Shown: piece by piece, positions 9,075 through 18,025 of the stretch
Layout: the number at the start of each line of letters is the position of its first letter
Position numbering within the stretch: position 1 is the stretch's first letter
Position numbers and translations under genes: made by a program
Assembly: GCF_030519375.1 (NCBI RefSeq)
Contig: NZ_JAUMKB010000007.1
Location: 62,001 to 126,000, forward strand
Source of the DNA: Mucilaginibacter tolerans
Lineage (GTDB): Bacteria; Bacteroidota; Bacteroidia; Sphingobacteriales; Sphingobacteriaceae
Reading direction: 5' to 3'
Length of the DNA: 64,000 bases
Notes under the pieces: generated by a model
What the model was told of the DNA's origin: nothing
Database searches by the model: none
What the model saw: the letters and a program-made list of their open reading frames with translations, nothing else

Positions 9075-9437
9075 ATGTATTTGATTTTAGTGATCCTTGC
9101 CGTTGTGGTGTGTGTGCTTTTAGGCGCTATCGTATTGATCCAAAACCCTAAAGGTGGGGGTTTAACATCCAATTTCTCAAGCTCGTCTCAATTGATGGGC
9201 GTACAAAAAACAGGCGACTTTTTAGAAAAAGGTACCTGGATTCTGGCGATATCTTTAATGGTATTGTCGCTGGCGATCAATATTTCTGTTAAGGGAGGTA
9301 GCGCTGCCAAGATTGATAACAGTAATGTAGATCAAATTGAACAGAAAGCCTCTAAGCCAACTGTGCCAACCAGTACACAACCAGCACCTTTGAACATACC
9401 TGCAACAGGTTCTACAGGTTCAACCGGAAAGAAATAG
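9075..9437 (+). CDS. secG: SecG, preprotein translocase subunit
   Basis: 120 residues. SecG is the small membrane subunit of SecYEG. Two helices: 1-22 (MYLILVILAVVVCVLLGAIV) and about 52-72 (WILAISLMVLSLAINISV), separated by the family loop IQNPKGGGLTSNFSSSSQLM. The Ser/Thr/Pro-rich tail (about 90-120) is a common lineage-specific extension. It follows the TPR gene by 10 bp and is closed by a terminator at 9457-9490. Confidence 0.93.
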   Translation: MYLILVILAVVVCVLLGAIVLIQNPKGGGLTSNFSSSSQLMGVQKTGDFLEKGTWILAISLMVLSLAINISVKGGSAAKIDNSNVDQIEQKASKPTVPTSTQPAPLNIPATGSTGSTGKK

Positions 9438-9456
9438 TAATATTTAACGATATAGG

Positions 9457-9490
9457 AAATGGGCTTGGGCATAAACCAAAGCCCATTTTT
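9457..9490 (+). terminator. Terminator after secG
   Basis: Ten-bp stem AAATGGGCTT (9457-9466) / AAGCCCATTT (9479-9488) with a 12-nt loop, followed by further T. Ends the miaB-secG run. Confidence 0.75.
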
Positions 9491-9703
9491 GTTTGAAGCG
9501 GCACTGACATGATGACACCGTTACGTTAAGTAATTATTAAGATGCGACAGGCTGCTTGACCTAAATATGACATTTGAACAGTTAGGCTGTCAATTTGGAC
9601 TTTAACCTCTGCTTGGCATAATTGATGTGCATTGCAATCTGCCTTAGCTATGGCTTGGGCATCACACATTTTAAACTTTTTATAAAATTAAATTAGGATA
9701 ACT
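9491..9703. other. Leader/promoter region of groESL, no clear signal found
   Basis: 213 bp with no ORF. I find neither a CIRCE operator (TTAGCACTC inverted repeat) nor a TAnnTTTG -7 box. TTGGCATAATTGATGTGCATTGCA (from about 9614) looks like a sigma-54 site, but the GG-to-GC spacing is wrong. The heat-shock promoter must lie here but I cannot place it. Confidence 0.4.
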
Positions 9704-9979
9704 ATGGCATTAAACATTAAACCTATCGGAGACAGGGTGGTAGTGGAAGCTGCTCCCGCCGAAGAGAAGACTGCATCCGGTATCATTATTCCGGACACTG
9801 CTAAAGAAAAACCTCAACGCGGAACAATCGTTGCTGTTGGTGACGGTAAAAAAGATGAACCCCTAACTGTTAAGGCTGGTGACCAGGTTTTATATGGCAA
9901 ATATGCTGGTACTGAAATTACCTACGAAGGTAAAGAGTACTTAATTATGCGTGAATCAGACATATACGCGGTGCTTTAA
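9704..9979 (+). CDS. groES: GroES co-chaperonin
   Basis: 91 residues, the full family length (90-100). GroES caps the GroEL ring in the cytoplasm. Recognisable features: N-terminal [11 protein letters not shown], the mobile loop around [19 protein letters not shown] (residues 20-38), and the C-terminal [15 protein letters not shown]. Located 93 bp upstream of groEL, as in the usual bicistronic operon. Confidence 0.97.
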   Translation: MALNIKPIGDRVVVEAAPAEEKTASGIIIPDTAKEKPQRGTIVAVGDGKKDEPLTVKAGDQVLYGKYAGTEITYEGKEYLIMRESDIYAVL

Positions 9980-9982
9980 TTC

Positions 9983-10055
9983 GTGAATGAGAGAGTTATT
10001 GAATTAGTGATTTGCACTCTTCAGTACTCGTTCAGCACAATCAATTATTCAAAAA
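9983..10055. repeat. Degenerate 8-bp array in the groES-groEL gap
   Basis: Units GTGAATGA, GAGAGTTA, TTGAATTA, GTGATTTG (9983-10014), then an inverted arm whose reverse complement reads TTGAATAATTGATTGTGC (about 10035-10052). It is weaker than the other arrays but has the same unit length, the same inverted-arm layout, and fills an intra-operon gap. Confidence 0.5.
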
Positions 10056-10072
10056 AAATCAATTAAAAAGAC

Positions 10073-11710
10073 ATGGCAAAACAAGTTAGATATAATGTAG
10101 AAGCACGCGACGCTTTGAAACGTGGTGTGGATATTTTAGCCAATGCGGTTAAAGTAACTTTAGGACCAAAAGGTCGTAATGTGATCATCGACAAAAAATT
10201 CGGTTCACCTTCAATCACTAAAGACGGTGTAACTGTAGCTAAAGAGATCGAATTAAAAGATGCTTTAGAAAATATGGGTGCTCAGATGGTAAAAGAAGTA
10301 GCTTCAAAAACTGCTGATATTGCTGGTGATGGTACTACCACTGCTACCGTTTTAGCTCAGGCTATTGTAACTGCAGGTATTAAAAACGTAGCTGCAGGCG
10401 CAAACCCAATGGACCTGAAACGTGGTATCGACAAAGCGGTAGCAGCAGTTGTAAAAGATCTGCAAAGCCAGTCGCAAACTGTAGGTGAAGACACCAACAA
10501 GATCAAACAAGTTGCTTCTATATCAGCTAACAACGATGAAGTTATCGGCTCATTGATCGCTGAAGCAATGGATAAAGTTGGTAAAGACGGTGTGATCACT
10601 GTTGAAGAAGCAAAAGGTACTGAAACTGAAGTTAAAACTGTAGAAGGTATGCAGTTTGACCGTGGTTACCTTTCTCCATACTTCGTAACCAATGCTGATA
10701 AAATGGAAGTGGAACTGGATAATCCTTACATCCTGATCTACGACAAGAAAATATCTTCAATGAAGGAATTACTTCCTATCCTTGAAAAACAAGTACAAAC
10801 TGGCAAACCGTTACTGATCATTGCTGAAGACCTTGACGGTGAAGCTTTAGCTACTTTGGTAGTTAACAAGATACGCGGTTCACTGAAAGTGGCTGCTGTT
10901 AAAGCTCCAGGCTTCGGTGACCGTCGTAAAGCTATGCTGGAAGATATCGCTATCTTAACTGGTGGTACTTTGATCTCTGAAGAAAGAGGTTTCAAACTGG
11001 AAAACGCTGACCTTTCCTATTTGGGCACTGCTGAAAAAGTAATTGTTGATAAAGACAATACTACTGTTATCAATGGTGCTGGTTCCACTGAAGAGATCAA
11101 AGCTCGTGTTGGCCAGATCAAATCTCAGATCGAATCAACAACTTCTGACTATGACCGTGAAAAACTGCAGGAACGTCTTGCTAAATTATCAGGTGGTGTT
11201 GCTGTATTATATGTTGGTGCAGCTACTGAAGTTGAAATGAAAGAAAAGAAAGACCGCGTTGATGACGCTTTACACGCAACCCGCGCTGCCGTTGAAGAAG
11301 GTATCGTTGCTGGTGGTGGTGTAGCTTTCATCCGTGCTGTTGAAGCTTTAGCTAACCTGAAAGGTGCTAATGAGGATGAAAACACTGGTATCCAAATCAT
11401 CCGTCGTGCTATTGAAGAGCCTCTTCGCCAGATCTGCGAAAATGCAGGTATCGAAGGTTCTATCGTAGTACAAAAAGTAAAAGAAGGTAAAGGTGACTTT
11501 GGTTACAACGCACGTACTGACAAATATGAAAACCTGATTGGTGCGGGTGTTATCGACCCAACTAAAGTGGGCCGTGTAGCTTTGGAAAATGCAGCTTCAA
11601 TTGCAGCTATGTTGCTGACAACTGAGTGTATCCTTGCTGACGAACCAGAAGATGAAAAAGGTGGCGGTATGCCTCCGATGGGTGGTGGCGGTATGGGCGG
11701 CATGATGTAA
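10073..11710 (+). CDS. groEL: GroEL chaperonin
   Basis: 545 residues, normal length. Forms the double-ring folding chamber with GroES. Key features: ATP-binding [15 protein letters not shown] (about 26-40) and [10 protein letters not shown] (about 87-96), the apical region with [13 protein letters not shown], a conserved [15 protein letters not shown] (about 405-419), and the flexible C-terminal tail ending in GGM repeats ([16 protein letters not shown]). The codon use looks highly biased (for example frequent GCT, GGT, GTT), consistent with high expression. Followed by a strong terminator. Confidence 0.98.
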   Translation: MAKQVRYNVEARDALKRGVDILANAVKVTLGPKGRNVIIDKKFGSPSITKDGVTVAKEIELKDALENMGAQMVKEVASKTADIAGDGTTTATVLAQAIVTAGIKNVAAGANPMDLKRGIDKAVAAVVKDLQSQSQTVGEDTNKIKQVASISANNDEVIGSLIAEAMDKVGKDGVITVEEAKGTETEVKTVEGMQFDRGYLSPYFVTNADKMEVELDNPYILIYDKKISSMKELLPILEKQVQTGKPLLIIAEDLDGEALATLVVNKIRGSLKVAAVKAPGFGDRRKAMLEDIAILTGGTLISEERGFKLENADLSYLGTAEKVIVDKDNTTVINGAGSTEEIKARVGQIKSQIESTTSDYDREKLQERLAKLSGGVAVLYVGAATEVEMKEKKDRVDDALHATRAAVEEGIVAGGGVAFIRAVEALANLKGANEDENTGIQIIRRAIEEPLRQICENAGIEGSIVVQKVKEGKGDFGYNARTDKYENLIGAGVIDPTKVGRVALENAASIAAMLLTTECILADEPEDEKGGGMPPMGGGGMGGMM

Positions 11711-11746
11711 TATCTGTTAGCTCAAGTCTTAAGCCTTGACTATAAA

Positions 11747-11777
11747 AAGCCTGTCTGTTTTTACAGACAGGCTTTCT
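11747..11777 (+). terminator. Strong terminator of the groESL operon
   Basis: Perfect 12-bp stem AAGCCTGTCTGT (11747-11758) / ACAGACAGGCTT (11763-11774) with a TTTT loop and a short T-rich tail. Confidence 0.9.
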
Positions 11778-11935
11778 TATTTTCTGAACCAGCTGTAAGT
11801 CACTGTAATGTAAAGGCAGCGTCATCGGTTAATCAAATGATTAATTTTTGTAACAATACTCATGAAATTGGATGTAGTTTTGTTAAAGATTGTTAAGCAG
11901 TCAGTTTCAGGCACAACAATTGAATAACTCAGGTA

Positions 11936-12037
11936 ATGAAAGCAATAAACGAGAAAGCAAGACTTATAAAATCTCATTTACTGGAATGGGTGCTCATAAA
12001 GGGGCCTGAATTGTTTGTAACCATCTACGGTAAATAA
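11936..12037 (+). pseudogene. 33-residue ORF resembling the N-terminus of the downstream MscS protein
   Basis: ATG at 11936, preceded by AGG, encodes 33 residues ending in HLLEWVLIKGPELFVTIYGK. Residues WVLIKGPEL align without gaps to WLITRGPNY near the N-terminus of the mscS gene that starts 27 bp later; W, G and P coincide. This looks like a decayed duplicate of an mscS start, but the similarity is short, and a genuine small membrane-associated peptide cannot be excluded. The rest of the 11778-12064 gap holds no other ORF I can support. Confidence 0.35.
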
Positions 12038-12046
12038 TTTATTTCT

Positions 12047-12054
12047 TACCTTTG
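12047..12054 (+). promoter_or_regulatory. -7 element (TACCTTTG) upstream of mscS
   Basis: Fits TAnnTTTG and ends 10 bp before the mscS ATG, implying a very short leader. The nearest TTTG upstream is about 29 bp away, too far for a standard -33 box. Confidence 0.45.
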
Positions 12055-12064
12055 GCTTCTTTCT

Positions 12065-12868
12065 ATGAAGCTCGAAGAATTTTATACTGAATTTCATCAT
12101 TGGCTGATTACCCGCGGGCCAAATTACATTGCCGGAATTTTAATATTTTTAATAGGGCTCTGGTTTATCAGGTTCTTTAAAGCACGTATGCGCTACCGGA
12201 TGAGTAAACGTGAAGTGCACTCTACGTTACAGCCTTTCTTTCTGAGCCTTACTATTACCACCCTTTATGTGCTTTTAACTTTATCGGTATTTAATATCGT
12301 CGGCTGGGAGCTAAGCTTTCTGAGTGTCATTATTGGTTCATTTGGTGTGGCAGCTGGTTTAGCATTGTCGGGCACATTTCAAAACTTTGCAGGTGGTGTG
12401 CTTATCCTTTTGCTGAAGCCATTTGATCTGAAGGATAATATCATTGCCCAGGGACAAGATGGCATCGTAACTTCGATACAGCTTTTCTATACCGTTTTGC
12501 TAACAGGTGATAACCGCACAATAATCATCCCCAACGGAAAGCTATTTAATGAGGTGATCGTAAACGTAACCCGTGAAGGTAAACGCCGCCTGGAGTTTGA
12601 ATTAAAGCTAGGTTATATTGTTGATGTGGAACAGGTGAAAGGCATTATTGACAATGCTATAAAAGGAACGAAAGGCATCATACGTAAGCCGGCACCAATT
12701 ATTGGGGTTTATGCTTTAGAGATAGACGGCATACGCTTTACCGTTCGTGTTTGGGTTGACCCAGCCGATTATTTTGATATTAAACTGTACCTCCAGGAGA
12801 GGATCGTAAAAGATTTGCGCGAGGCTGACGTAAAACTGCCTACACATCATTTACTGCCGGGCACTTGA
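12065..12868 (+). CDS. Small-conductance mechanosensitive channel (MscS family)
   Basis: 267 residues. Inner-membrane channel that opens on membrane tension to release solutes after osmotic downshock. Membrane helices at about 18-35 (NYIAGILIFLIGLWFIRFF), 60-80 and 85-110. The last one is the pore-lining TM3 with the Gly/Ala pattern SFGVAAGLALSGTFQNFAGG, followed by the conserved beta domain (ILLLKPFDLKDNI) and the cytoplasmic vestibule with the motif IIIPNGKLFNEVIVN. Length fits the minimal three-helix MscS. It converges with the DUF58 gene with a single base between stop codons and no terminator in between. Confidence 0.92.
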   Translation: MKLEEFYTEFHHWLITRGPNYIAGILIFLIGLWFIRFFKARMRYRMSKREVHSTLQPFFLSLTITTLYVLLTLSVFNIVGWELSFLSVIIGSFGVAAGLALSGTFQNFAGGVLILLLKPFDLKDNIIAQGQDGIVTSIQLFYTVLLTGDNRTIIIPNGKLFNEVIVNVTREGKRRLEFELKLGYIVDVEQVKGIIDNAIKGTKGIIRKPAPIIGVYALEIDGIRFTVRVWVDPADYFDIKLYLQERIVKDLREADVKLPTHHLLPGT

Positions 12869-12869
12869 T

Positions 12870-14216
12870 TTAAATCCTTTGCTTGGCCTTCAGCTCCAAA
12901 TACCTGTTAATAGTATTAATTGTCAGCTCCTGAGGCTTGCTCAGGATAGATTGGATGCCATGCTTAGTTAGCTCTTTTACGATCAGCTTTTTGTCGTAGG
13001 CAAACTTTTCGGCGATGGTTTTAATGTAGATTTCTTCGACATTATAAGCTTCATCTTCACTGAGTTTCTCCAGTTCTGTATTTTCAAAGAAGACCACCAG
13101 AAGCAAATGGAATTTATTGATACGTTTCAGGAAAGGAAGCTGCCGCTCCATCGAGGACATACTTTCGAAATTGGTAAAGAAAACCACCAGGCTGCGTTGT
13201 TTCAGTACATTACGGATAGTGCTATACAGCACTTCCATATTAGTTTCCAGGTAGCGGGTCTTTTCTTTGTATAATACCTCTAATATCCGGTTGATCTGAA
13301 CAGCTTTCCGGTCGGCAGGCACCACAGAACCTAATTTCTCAGCAATGGTGATCAGTCCGGCTTTGTCTTCTTTTAACAGGGCAACATTTGATAATACCAG
13401 GCTGGCATTGATGGCGTAGTCCAGTAGACTTAAACCTTCAAAAGGCATTTTCATCGCCCTTGATTTATCGATCACACAATATACATGCTGCGATTTTTCG
13501 TCGGTGTAAATATTGGTCATCAGGTCGCCGCGGCGGGCCGTTGCTTTCCAGTTAATGGTTCGGTAGTCATCACCGGCTACATAATTTTTCACCTGCTCAA
13601 ATTCCAGACTGTGGCCCAATCTCCTGATCTTCTTGACACCAATCTCGCTTAAACGATTCGATATAGCCATCAGCTCATATTTGCGCATTTGTAAAAATGA
13701 CGGGTAAACCGGTAAGTTTTCTGCCTGAGTTATTGTATATCTTCTCCTTACAATTCCCAAAGGCGAGCTCACATAAACCCGTATATCACCAAATTCATAT
13801 TCACCACGTTTGGTCGGTCGTAAAAGATAATTGATCAGTTTATTCTGATTTGGTTTCAGGCTGGTCTTAAACCACAGATCTCTTTTCTGAAACTGGAAAG
13901 GTATTTCATCAATTATACCTACAAAAACATTAAAAGGATAAGCATTTTCAATATAGATGCCCAATTCATTCTCATCACCGTTGCTCAGTCGTTCAGGGGC
14001 ATGTCGTCTGGCAAATACACCTTTTGATGTCCGGTATAGCATCAGCACATCAGCTAAAAAGAGCAGTATCAATACCCAAAATGCCAATTCAGGAATGCCA
14101 CCAAACCAGGGGAAAAAGAACGACAGTAAAAACAATACCACGCAAATCCCAAGTCCGGTGAAAAACCGGTTGGTTAAGAAAAGGTCTTTATAAAATAGTC
14201 CGAAAAACTTTTTCAC
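12870..14216 (-). CDS. DUF58 domain-containing membrane protein
   Basis: 448 residues. Two N-terminal membrane helices (about 16-34 and 38-60), a beta-sandwich-like region, then DUF58 with its signature LEFEQVKNYVAGDDYRTINW (about 203-222) followed by the VWA-like block VYCVIDKSRAMKM. DUF58 proteins are almost always encoded next to a MoxR ATPase, thought to act as chaperone for VWA-type partners. Here the MoxR gene lies 6 bp upstream. Last gene of the six-gene leftward operon starting at 18971. Confidence 0.9.
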   Translation of the reverse strand: MKKFFGLFYKDLFLTNRFFTGLGICVVLFLLSFFFPWFGGIPELAFWVLILLFLADVLMLYRTSKGVFARRHAPERLSNGDENELGIYIENAYPFNVFVGIIDEIPFQFQKRDLWFKTSLKPNQNKLINYLLRPTKRGEYEFGDIRVYVSSPLGIVRRRYTITQAENLPVYPSFLQMRKYELMAISNRLSEIGVKKIRRLGHSLEFEQVKNYVAGDDYRTINWKATARRGDLMTNIYTDEKSQHVYCVIDKSRAMKMPFEGLSLLDYAINASLVLSNVALLKEDKAGLITIAEKLGSVVPADRKAVQINRILEVLYKEKTRYLETNMEVLYSTIRNVLKQRSLVVFFTNFESMSSMERQLPFLKRINKFHLLLVVFFENTELEKLSEDEAYNVEEIYIKTIAEKFAYDKKLIVKELTKHGIQSILSKPQELTINTINRYLELKAKQRI

Positions 14217-14222
14217 CCTTTA

Positions 14223-15200
14223 TTAGCGTGGAACTTCAATTTTTTGAATAATCTGTTTGATGATATCATCCGGACTAACGCCTTCCATTTCCTTGTCAGG
14301 TGTCAGCATAATACGGTGCCTTAACACGGCAGGAGCTATCCAAACGACATCGTCGGGCGTTACAAAATCACGGCCTTTGAGGGCTGCCAATGCTTTTGCT
14401 GCATTTACCACAGCTAATGAAGCACGCGGCGAACCGCCAAGATAAAGCGACTTATTATTGCGCGTCTCGTGGATCACTTTGGCTACAAACTCCAATATCT
14501 TAGGCTCTACATGGAAGCTTCTTACCTGGTTGCGAAGTGAAATAATATCTTCTTTTGATAAGATCGGTTTAACCTCAGCCAGCTGATCAGCGGTTTTATG
14601 CTGGTGCTGCTGGGTGACGATCCTGATCTCTTCTTCGAGCGAAGGGTATTTGATCTCGATTTTGAACAGGAAACGGTCGAGTTGGGCTTCGGGTAGGCGA
14701 TAAGTGCCTTCCTGTTCAACAGGGTTCTGTGTAGCCAGGACAATGAAAGGCTCCTCCATTTTATAGTTCTGCCCGTCAATAGTTACCTGACGTTCTTCCA
14801 TTACCTCGAACAACGCCGATTGTGTTTTTGCCGGCGCACGGTTGATCTCATCTATCAGGATAATATTGCCGAATATCGGACCATGTTTAAATTCAAAATC
14901 GATTGTCTTGGGATTAAACACAGATGTGCCCAGCACATCCGACGGCATCAGGTCGGGCGTAAATTGAATACGCGAATACTGTGCATCGATAGCCTTTGCG
15001 ATCAGTTTTGCGGTTAGTGTTTTTGCCACACCCGGAACGCCTTCTATCAAAACATGGCCGTCAGCCAGTATGCCCGCAATCAGCAGGTCAATGCTATCCT
15101 GCTGACCAACAATGATGGTGCCAAGCACAGCCTTTATCTGGTTCACCGCGGCGTTCAGTTTGCTAAGGTCGGTTCGCTGTTCAAATATTCCTTCTTCCAT
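14223..15200 (-). CDS. MoxR-family AAA+ ATPase
   Basis: 325 residues. Walker A GVPGVAKTLTAK (about 54-65), Walker B IILIDEINRAPAKTQSALFE (about 112-131), sensor-1 ATQNPVEQEGTYRLPEAQLD, and the C-terminal lid with GGSPRASLAVVNAAKALA. MoxR ATPases act as chaperones in maturing protein complexes; the partner is expected to be the DUF58 protein immediately downstream. Start at 15200 lies 2 bp after the DUF4350 stop, consistent with translational coupling. Confidence 0.94.
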   Translation of the reverse strand: MEEGIFEQRTDLSKLNAAVNQIKAVLGTIIVGQQDSIDLLIAGILADGHVLIEGVPGVAKTLTAKLIAKAIDAQYSRIQFTPDLMPSDVLGTSVFNPKTIDFEFKHGPIFGNIILIDEINRAPAKTQSALFEVMEERQVTIDGQNYKMEEPFIVLATQNPVEQEGTYRLPEAQLDRFLFKIEIKYPSLEEEIRIVTQQHQHKTADQLAEVKPILSKEDIISLRNQVRSFHVEPKILEFVAKVIHETRNNKSLYLGGSPRASLAVVNAAKALAALKGRDFVTPDDVVWIAPAVLRHRIMLTPDKEMEGVSPDDIIKQIIQKIEVPR

Positions 15201-15202
15201 GT

Positions 15203-16375
15203 CTACCTGGTTTTTTTATAAAATTGTTCGATCAATTGGTTTAGTCTGATTAATTCGTGATCACTCACCTGATGCTGCACCAGCACATATTTAATATGGC
15301 CGATCAGCTCCTGTGCAAATGAAAACTCGATGCCTGTTTTTTGCGACAGCCGCTCGACAAATTCTGCGTCAAGAGGGTTAGTTTTTAAATAATATTTTGT
15401 TCGCAGATGCTCGTAAAAGAAAACGATCATCTTTTGAGCAATATTCATATTGTTGCGCTGCTCATAATACACCTGTCCCACCACATTGGCAAACTCAACT
15501 GTTGAATTCTTAAGCGGCTCGATGATCGGAATAATACGCTGGCGTCGTTTCATTTCATAAAGAACGAATATTACTATTCCGAAAAGACTCAGGTAATAAG
15601 CCCAACTCAAAGCAGGGTTGTTGAAGAAAACCCTCATCGGCGAAGTGTCTTCAGGTATATCGCCATTTTGATACTCGTCCCAATAAATAGCTTTGCTTTT
15701 AGGGAGGTAGGACAATACTTTTGTCGCATAATCATCGCCGCGGTTACTCAATAAAGCATAGTTGCTAAATATTAAAGGGTTAGCACATAGGTACAAAGTG
15801 CCGCTACCATGTTTGAATCTTAACAGAGTAGCATGGCCGTTTTCGTTTTTACCGAGCACTACCGCATGCGCCGTATCAAAACTGACAAAATATTCGCTGG
15901 TAATATCTTTGTCGTATTGATAGCTTTTCTGCTCTTTTAGTTTCTCATTGGTAAAATTGAGCCCTTCTTGTTTCTTTTTAAGTTCAACGCCGGTCGAGAT
16001 ATCCAGCGTATCGGCAAATTTCCCTCCCCAGCCTAAGGCCGATATCAGTACCGAGTTTCCTTTTTCAATAAAAGCGACCAGTTCTTTATAATCATATTTG
16101 CTGATGTTAACTGATTTGGATACGATCAGGTAATTGCCGTTGGTGTCATTTGAATTATGGAAAAGATCGTACAGGTTCTGGTTGGTATTTGTCACCGTTG
16201 CGCCGGGGAAAAAATGCTGCAGCTCATTGTGCAGAATATAGGTGCCGTAAGGGATTTTATCCTGGTAATACAATGTCGGCTGCCAGTTAATAGGCGACGG
16301 CTTATTGTATTGTGCCACCAGGTAGATCACCAGCAGGATAGAGGCTATCGATATGTATATCTTAAAATCTCTCAT
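15203..16375 (-). CDS. DUF4350 domain-containing membrane protein
   Basis: 390 residues. N-terminal helix (5-22, FKIYISIASILLVIYLVAQY), an extracytoplasmic domain with DUF4350 features (KIPYGTYILHNELQHFFPGA; LIVSKSVNIS; FIEKGNSVLISALGWG), a second helix at about 262-282 (WAYYLSLFGIVIFVLYEMKRR), and a cytoplasmic helical tail. This arrangement is standard for the DUF4350 component of MoxR/DUF58 operons. Its function is unknown. Its start overlaps the end of the DUF4129 gene by 4 bp. Confidence 0.85.
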   Translation of the reverse strand: MRDFKIYISIASILLVIYLVAQYNKPSPINWQPTLYYQDKIPYGTYILHNELQHFFPGATVTNTNQNLYDLFHNSNDTNGNYLIVSKSVNISKYDYKELVAFIEKGNSVLISALGWGGKFADTLDISTGVELKKKQEGLNFTNEKLKEQKSYQYDKDITSEYFVSFDTAHAVVLGKNENGHATLLRFKHGSGTLYLCANPLIFSNYALLSNRGDDYATKVLSYLPKSKAIYWDEYQNGDIPEDTSPMRVFFNNPALSWAYYLSLFGIVIFVLYEMKRRQRIIPIIEPLKNSTVEFANVVGQVYYEQRNNMNIAQKMIVFFYEHLRTKYYLKTNPLDAEFVERLSQKTGIEFSFAQELIGHIKYVLVQHQVSDHELIRLNQLIEQFYKKTR

Positions 16376-17133
16376 GCTACCTGCTTATTAAAATCCCTGA
16401 AAGACGAATCAATCGTTTTAAATGCCTGCTGATCGATCAGAAATTCGCCATACCATACATATTCAAACTGCAGCGTCAGCATCCTGAATGCATCTTGCTG
16501 TTGCTGATTTTTGAGCTCGCCGATATAAGCGCTATTGGTTTTATCTATTTGCCAGTCGATGAGCCCGGCATTGCTTAAATGTTTCAAACATTTAAGATAA
16601 AGTAACCGCACAGCAAAACGATAGTTGCCTTTGCCAATGGCCCCTTCTATCTCTTCATCAAAATTTATGGCATTGATGTCTTCAAAGAACTCCGAATAAG
16701 GTATCGCAGCACTTGTAGCCTTCTTCCTGAAGATGCCCAATATATTAATGCCCTGTGCCTTGAATATGAAGAATACCAACGCAACAACGCCAAGTGCAAG
16801 CAGGCATATCTTCACAATACGCCAGAAAATATCCCAAAAGGTAGGTAGCCCTTTTGCAGGCTTCAATCTGAACAGGCTGTCCAGCCAGTTCCAGAACCAG
16901 CGCCAGAAGCGTGTCCACCACGAAATATCTGTGGTGGTTTCCTTATATTGAAATTCAGGTTTTTTGCGATAGGTATTTAACGAAGTCTGGTCAAAATGGC
17001 GTATATCTACAGCAGAAGCACTATCAATCTTTAATACGGCTTTTTCGTGCTTAGCCTGCGGCGCTTTTTTCTCAGCGCTATAGCCCGCATTTATGCCCAG
17101 GATAAATAATATCAGGTATAGATAAAACCGCAT
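16372..17133 (-). CDS. DUF4129 domain-containing membrane protein
   Basis: 253 residues from the ATG at 17133, chosen because it gives a clean signal peptide (MRFYLYLILFILGINAGYSA) and follows AGGAAGAG on the minus strand; a start 13 codons earlier would put basic residues in front and overlap the upstream gene. One central helix (about 110-132, IVKICLLALGVVALVFFIFK) separates a periplasmic part from a C-terminal DUF4129 domain (about 155-250: YRFAVRLLYLKCLKHLSNAG, NSAYIGEL, FEYVWYGEF). In actinobacteria and Bacteroidota DUF4129 genes accompany MoxR/DUF58 operons. Confidence 0.85.
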   Translation of the reverse strand: MRFYLYLILFILGINAGYSAEKKAPQAKHEKAVLKIDSASAVDIRHFDQTSLNTYRKKPEFQYKETTTDISWWTRFWRWFWNWLDSLFRLKPAKGLPTFWDIFWRIVKICLLALGVVALVFFIFKAQGINILGIFRKKATSAAIPYSEFFEDINAINFDEEIEGAIGKGNYRFAVRLLYLKCLKHLSNAGLIDWQIDKTNSAYIGELKNQQQQDAFRMLTLQFEYVWYGEFLIDQQAFKTIDSSFRDFNKQVA

Positions 17134-17134
17134 T

Positions 17135-18025
17135 TTAATACTCTTCCTGAGTTGTATCTGTTTGGCTTTCACCTGTGCCGAATTGATTGATGCGTTCCAA
17201 TAGGCCTGTGCCTTCTTTGCTCTCAGTCAGGTTAAAATAGCATAACCCTACAGCAACAACTATAAGGATATGAAATACATATTGTACAGCCTGTAGTACA
17301 GAAGTGACAATAGCCACCGGCAATGTTATTGCATTACCATCTCTGAGGTGGAGAAAGACATTGCCAGCTCCGAGGATCATGGATGGTATTGAAACTGCCA
17401 GGTTGAGTACATAGAGTATAATATAAACAACCACTATAACTCCGAACGTTGTCCACCAATTATCCTTTATTAGCCTGAAGCTCTGATTGAATGCGTACCC
17501 GAAGCTTGCATTCTCCATAATCATTATTGGAGGCACCAGTGCAAATATTATCGCTAGGTAAATACCTGGTAAAAGGCAGAATACCATACCGATACATATA
17601 AGAATATACAATAAGATACTACTGCCCAATACTCTCAGATAGTAATACTTAAAATAGCCCCATACTTCTTCTGTAGTGGGAATGGTATTTTGCTTTTGCT
17701 TATAAAGCGTCATAAAGCAAAGAACAGTTACATTGATAGCAACATATTCCAGTGCGATAAAAAGAAACAAAAGGAAATAGACTCCCAATAAGGAAAATAC
17801 TCTGGAAAGAGAATTGGAATCATTAAAAGAATCCACATTGTTGGCAAAGGTGACGGCTTTCACCTCAATTAATACTGTTAGCGCGCAGGTGGCAGCGACA
17901 AAGAATCCGCAAAAAATAAAAAAGTATTTAAGCAGCGGCTTAAAATTCTGTTTGATGAAAGCAAATGTGTCGTTGATGGTTTCCCCGAAATCGCGGGGCT
18001 TTGCCAATTCAATGTTCGAATCCAT
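17135..18025 (-). CDS. Polytopic membrane protein of the MoxR/DUF58 operon
   Basis: 296 residues with about six hydrophobic helices: 32-55, 78-105, 133-160, 165-180, 195-220 and 250-275. The N-terminus is cytosolic (IELAKPRDFGETINDTFAFI), and the C-terminus is short and acidic. The pattern resembles the glycerophosphodiester phosphodiesterase membrane-domain/DUF975-like families, but I cannot assign one. It overlaps the SpoIIM-like gene by 17 bp and ends 1 bp before the DUF4129 start, so it is a fixed part of this operon. Confidence 0.75.
   Translation of the reverse strand: MDSNIELAKPRDFGETINDTFAFIKQNFKPLLKYFFIFCGFFVAATCALTVLIEVKAVTFANNVDSFNDSNSLSRVFSLLGVYFLLFLFIALEYVAINVTVLCFMTLYKQKQNTIPTTEEVWGYFKYYYLRVLGSSILLYILICIGMVFCLLPGIYLAIIFALVPPIMIMENASFGYAFNQSFRLIKDNWWTTFGVIVVVYIILYVLNLAVSIPSMILGAGNVFLHLRDGNAITLPVAIVTSVLQAVQYVFHILIVVAVGLCYFNLTESKEGTGLLERINQFGTGESQTDTTQEEY

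Noticed and set aside
9614..9640. Sigma-54 promoter upstream of groES (TTGGCATAATTGATGTGC / ATTGCA)
   Set aside because: The GG-to-GC distance is 12 or 17 bp, not the 10 bp that sigma-54 requires.
9491..9703. CIRCE/HrcA operator for groESL
   Set aside because: No TTAGCACTC-N9-GAGTGCTAA or close variant is present.
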